In this document: positions 5,106 through 7,982 of the stretch, piece after piece | Layout of the letters: each line of letters begins with the position of its first letter | How positions within the stretch are numbered: position 1 is the first letter of the stretch | Assembly (NCBI GenBank): GCA_030596305.1 | Contig: JAUVKK010000032.1 | Span: 1 to 7,982, forward strand | DNA from: Helicobacteraceae bacterium | Lineage (GTDB): Bacteria > Campylobacterota > Campylobacteria > Campylobacterales > Sulfurimonadaceae | Length of the DNA: 7,982 bases | Direction of reading: 5' to 3' | Notes under the pieces: model-generated | What the model saw: only the letters and a program-made list of their open reading frames with translations | Told to the model about the DNA's origin: nothing | The model's database searches: none | Translations under genes and position numbers: made by a program

Positions 5106-7276
5106 TATCGACTTTTGAGTGTATCTGTAGTTCTATAGTTTACTTCAGAACCGCCTAAAGGTTTCATAATAATCGTAAAATAGACATATTTGTCAAACAC
5201 ACTGCTTGTAATTCCTCCGTTTAAGAGAACAGGACGGTTGTTCTCAACATAACGCAGACCAAAGTCCCAGCACCGTTTTGAGTATAAAAACCCTATCTCT
5301 GAATACTTTTTGATGCTGTTTTCTACATCAAATGCATATTTTACAAAGTACTTGTAATGGCTGTCGTACCGATAAGAGGCGTCTGCATTAATGTAGTTTG
5401 TATATGGCTCGATTTTGTCTCTATAAGCCTTATCTTCATATAAATATGAAAAACCAATATCATAGCTGCTATCTTGATAACGCAGCGTGTTCAATGTCTT
5501 TGCCCATTCATTGCGTTGAAAACTGTAAAAAGTGTTATCATAAAATGAGATACGATCCGTGATGTTCCAGCGAAACTCATTTTCAAATTCACCCAGACCG
5601 GTCTCCTGATCAGCAGTCCCCTGAACAATAATAGGTTGAGAAAGCCTATGGTAGATCATCTCTTTTCCACTGCTGTCGATCAGGTATTGTGTAAACTGCA
5701 AATCAATGTTGTCTGCAACACTGTTCAAAGTGTAGAACTCACACTCTAAGTCAGTTGAACCGCCGGTTGAACAGTTCTGTTCCACATTTTCATAATAGCC
5801 TGTCTTTTTATCACTGCCAAATTTAGTGTAGGTTGCTGAAAGTCCCATCATATGCGAATTCTCTTCATACCCTTTTGTCAAATAGGTACCCACATCCACA
5901 ACATGGGACAGACTTCCATAAAATCCCTGTTCATAAATGTCATCTATTACATTCACATCGGCACTGTTTCTAAAATCGATCACTCTTCCGTTAAGTTGTG
6001 CCTTGTATGCTACATTGACATATTCATCAAAAAGAGATGCCTGCAGTGAGACGGGAAGATTGATATCTAACTCCCCGCCCTCTTTACCTTCTGTGCGGAC
6101 ATAGTTGTTGGCCTGCATGTTAAGTGTATAGTAGAGGTGCTGTTCTAAAAAGGCGTCAAGGTAGTGGTGATATTGAACAATCGGCAGTTTTTGTATAGTC
6201 GCTTTACGTTTGCTTGGATCTTGAGGATTAAGATCAAGGTAATATTTCAAATATGTACCGTAATAGTTATCTTCTTCACTGTAAAAAAGGTTGACACGGG
6301 AGTAGACCTGATTGGAGGTGACATTGTTGATAGTATCATTGCTTGAAAGGTTGAGATAATCAACATCGTTCATCCATTGGACATCACTGTAAAGACCTGA
6401 CTGTCCTTCGAGGTCGAGTCCAAGCCAGTTCTGTAAAACGCGGCTGTTCTCATACTCAAAGCTAAACCCGTAATGTTCATCGTTTTGAAGATTATTCTCT
6501 TTAAAATAGCTCTCTCTTTCACCAAAATAGCCTAAGGTAAGACTCCCTTTAGAGTCTTTAGAATCAACAAAACGCAAGGTTCCGTAAAGGCCTTGTCCAC
6601 GTAAACTACGAACCTGTGGACGAAGCTCTATATCAACCTGATCTCCTACAACAATATAAAGGGGCTGCTCGTAATAAAAACCTTCAGAACCGGAGATACC
6701 AAACGATGGCATCAACAGTCCACTACGTCGCCTCTTATCCATAGAGTACCCAAAATACGGAAGATAAAAGATCGGTACCCCACCTATATGGAAGCGGGTA
6801 TTATAGAGGTTCATCCATTTTGTATCATCATTATAATCAGAGCTGCTAAAATAGATCTCCCACATAGGGTCATCCGGATTGCAGCCCGAAACGACACCAC
6901 TCTCAATATCAAATTCACTTTTGCATGAACTCATTTTTTGTGCAGAGAGCCACAACTTGGACTCTTTTTCCAGCATAAAGAAAGGGGCGATTTCACGCTC
7001 TTTTTTTTGCATGTTAAACCTAACATGTTCACCAATAAGCTGATATTCACTTCCCTTAAGCGTTACTACATTGCCAAAGAGTTCCAGTTCAGTACTGTTT
7101 TTGTCATAAATGGCTCTGTCAGCGGTAATATAAGCATCTTGATAGATAACCAGCACATCGCCAGTTGCAATGACCTTGGTGCCGTTTTGCTCTAAATTTT
7201 TAGCATAGAACTCAGCCTGGTCAGCCGCATTAAGCGTTGAAAAGAGAAGAAAGAGTATAAAAAAATATCTAGACAT
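5105..7276 (-). CDS. lptD: LPS-assembly outer-membrane protein LptD
   Basis: LptD is the outer-membrane beta-barrel that inserts lipopolysaccharide into the outer leaflet. The 723-residue protein starts with a signal peptide (MSRYFFILFLLFSTLNA, cut near 17). An OstA/LptA-like jellyroll follows at about 20-120, with GDVLVIYQDAYITADRAIYD and FGNVVTLKG. The segment RRRSGLLMPSFGISGSEGFY (182-201) is the hallmark of the LptD barrel start. The rest is a long run of alternating aromatic-rich beta strands to the C-terminus (YVYFTIIMKPLGG). There are five cysteines: C118, C132, C502, C512 and C669. C669 in SKRCWDFGLRY takes the place of the adjacent Cys-Cys pair of E. coli LptD. The ATG lies inside the last codons of the RDD gene (8-nt overlap) and no strong ribosome binding site is visible, which suggests coupling. 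The length is near that of other LptD proteins. Confidence 0.93.
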   Translation of the reverse strand: MSRYFFILFLLFSTLNAADQAEFYAKNLEQNGTKVIATGDVLVIYQDAYITADRAIYDKNSTELELFGNVVTLKGSEYQLIGEHVRFNMQKKEREIAPFFMLEKESKLWLSAQKMSSCKSEFDIESGVVSGCNPDDPMWEIYFSSSDYNDDTKWMNLYNTRFHIGGVPIFYLPYFGYSMDKRRRSGLLMPSFGISGSEGFYYEQPLYIVVGDQVDIELRPQVRSLRGQGLYGTLRFVDSKDSKGSLTLGYFGERESYFKENNLQNDEHYGFSFEYENSRVLQNWLGLDLEGQSGLYSDVQWMNDVDYLNLSSNDTINNVTSNQVYSRVNLFYSEEDNYYGTYLKYYLDLNPQDPSKRKATIQKLPIVQYHHYLDAFLEQHLYYTLNMQANNYVRTEGKEGGELDINLPVSLQASLFDEYVNVAYKAQLNGRVIDFRNSADVNVIDDIYEQGFYGSLSHVVDVGTYLTKGYEENSHMMGLSATYTKFGSDKKTGYYENVEQNCSTGGSTDLECEFYTLNSVADNIDLQFTQYLIDSSGKEMIYHRLSQPIIVQGTADQETGLGEFENEFRWNITDRISFYDNTFYSFQRNEWAKTLNTLRYQDSSYDIGFSYLYEDKAYRDKIEPYTNYINADASYRYDSHYKYFVKYAFDVENSIKKYSEIGFLYSKRCWDFGLRYVENNRPVLLNGGITSSVFDKYVYFTIIMKPLGGSEVNYRTTDTLKSR

Positions 7277-7718
7277 TGACTACCAAAGTCCGAGCGGTTT
7301 TGTCATGCCAACCCTGTCTGTTTTTAGAATAAAAAGCCCAGATAAAGCCCAGGTAAAAGATCATCTCGCTGATAATACGAAAGACACCGCGGTTGAGTGC
7401 ACTGCCAAAGATCGGCTTCTCCATCGTCTCAGCATCTACGACCTGTATCTTCATAAAGATCTTGCCCAAGGTTGCACTGTATTGGTAGACAAAAAATGTT
7501 TGGTAAACTATTTTGATAAGAAGGTATTCAAATGTAAAGCTGTTGATCAAGGCAACAATAGCATCAGGGTCACTTATTGACATAACCTGTTCATAGATGA
7601 TGATCAAAAAGAGGAATGAGAGGATCAATTCATCAATAAAAAAGGCAAAAGCACGTTTTTGCATGCTGGCTAATTCCAAACCAGCACTGCCAAGACGGTG
7701 TTCTACCTCATCATTCAC
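7269..7718 (-). CDS. RDD family integral membrane protein
   Basis: This is a 149-residue inner-membrane protein with three hydrophobic segments at about 24-43, 62-80 and 113-130. The family-defining residues are present: R22 and D29 in KRAFAFFIDELI, and D139 in QGWHDKTARTLVV. The internal TLGKIFMKIQVVD (83-95) is the other conserved block. The role of such stand-alone RDD proteins is poorly defined, and I cannot assign a substrate. The start appears to be GTG at 7716-7718, only 9 nt after the purD stop, with a weak AGG upstream; the ATG at residue 19 would cut off most of the N-terminal region before R22 and is less likely. The 3' end overlaps lptD by 8 nt, so the gene is translationally linked to LPS-transport machinery. 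Confidence 0.88.
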   Translation of the reverse strand: MNDEVEHRLGSAGLELASMQKRAFAFFIDELILSFLFLIIIYEQVMSISDPDAIVALINSFTFEYLLIKIVYQTFFVYQYSATLGKIFMKIQVVDAETMEKPIFGSALNRGVFRIISEMIFYLGFIWAFYSKNRQGWHDKTARTLVVNV

Positions 7719-7727
7719 TGTGCAGGC

Positions 7728-7982
7728 CTAAAGCGCTTGGTACGCGATATCTGTACGAAGTTTTTTACCGGCAAAATGAACTTGTCCGCAAAGTGCATAG
7801 GCGCGGTCACGTGCTTCTTGAATGGTCTCACCCAAACCGACACAGACAAGAACCCGTCCGCCATCTGCGTATAACTTGCCTTCATCGTCAGAGCTGACAC
7901 CCGCATAAGAGATATGGGTGTTGGCAATAATATCCTCGTGGACGATCTCGTCTACAACGATCTCAGCCGGAGGGGTTGAGCT
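7728..7982 (-). CDS. purD: Phosphoribosylamine-glycine ligase, C-terminal part (cut by the window edge)
   Basis: The last 84 residues of GAR synthetase are present. This enzyme joins glycine to phosphoribosylamine with ATP in the second step of de novo purine synthesis. The fragment corresponds to the C-terminal GARS domain. It carries [20 protein letters not shown], then [20 protein letters not shown], and ends with [10 protein letters not shown] before a TAG stop at 7728-7730; these blocks are typical of PurD C-termini. The ATP-grasp part lies beyond the window. It is the most upstream visible gene of the minus-strand cluster, so the promoter of the cluster is not in view. Confidence 0.93.
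   Translation of the reverse strand, partial: SSTPPAEIVVDEIVHEDIIANTHISYAGVSSDDEGKLYADGGRVLVCVGLGETIQEARDRAYALCGQVHFAGKKLRTDIAYQAL

Noticed and set aside
5852..7580. Plus-strand frames of 60-91 codons opposite lptD and the RDD gene
   Set aside because: They are antisense shadows with no motif, no promoter and no ribosome binding site that I can see.
7715..7927. A 70-codon minus-strand frame overlapping purD
   Set aside because: The frame that reads PurD ([20 protein letters not shown]) is different and clearly the coding one; this is its out-of-frame shadow.
1..7982. CRISPR array, toxin-antitoxin pair, phage or retron-like elements
   Set aside because: No regularly spaced repeats, small paired genes or reverse transcriptase/phage motifs occur on either strand; the IS is the only mobile element seen.

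Overview
The window reads as a chromosomal segment of a Campylobacterota (Epsilonproteobacteria) species, most likely a Sulfurovum- or Sulfurimonas-like sulfur oxidiser. This rests on three things: an F-type ATP synthase subunit c with a signal-peptide-like N-terminus encoded alone, a purD-RDD-lptD-phosphoribosyltransferase-pnp cluster, and a moderate A+T-rich base composition. The assignment is inferred from protein character and gene order; no database search was made.

Layout. Bases 2-100 hold the 3' end of an unidentified plus-strand gene, followed by a strong symmetrical terminator hairpin (123-146). Bases 300-1375 are a structurally complete IS30-family insertion sequence: 28-bp imperfect inverted repeats, a 323-residue DD33E transposase on the minus strand, and a promoter at its right end. 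Next come a minus-strand tRNA-Leu(GAG) gene (1444-1527) and atpE (1622-1936, minus) with its own terminator, a consensus -10 box and a leader of about 105 nt. A 330-bp non-coding stretch with three successive inverted repeats separates atpE from the last block. That block is five tightly packed minus-strand genes, in transcription order purD (3' end only), an RDD membrane protein, lptD, a COG1926-like phosphoribosyltransferase and pnp. Gaps or overlaps within it are at most 9 nt.

Function. The five-gene block looks like one transcription unit that joins purine synthesis (PurD), outer-membrane LPS insertion (LptD), an undefined phosphoribosyltransferase and phosphorolytic RNA turnover (PNPase). 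Gene ends and starts overlap or abut, and two starts appear to be GTG, which suggests translational coupling. AtpE supplies the rotor ring of the ATP synthase and appears to be transcribed alone.

Novelty. Most of the window is ordinary housekeeping sequence and I see no evidence of a new defence, mobile or biosynthetic system. The points worth a second look are the hairpin-rich pnp-atpE spacer, the atpE leader with a possible 12-codon upstream ORF, the reduced cysteine pattern of LptD, the phosphoribosyltransferase of unknown substrate in the lptD-pnp cluster, a 12-bp in-frame tandem duplication in pnp, and the lack of a clear target duplication around the IS.
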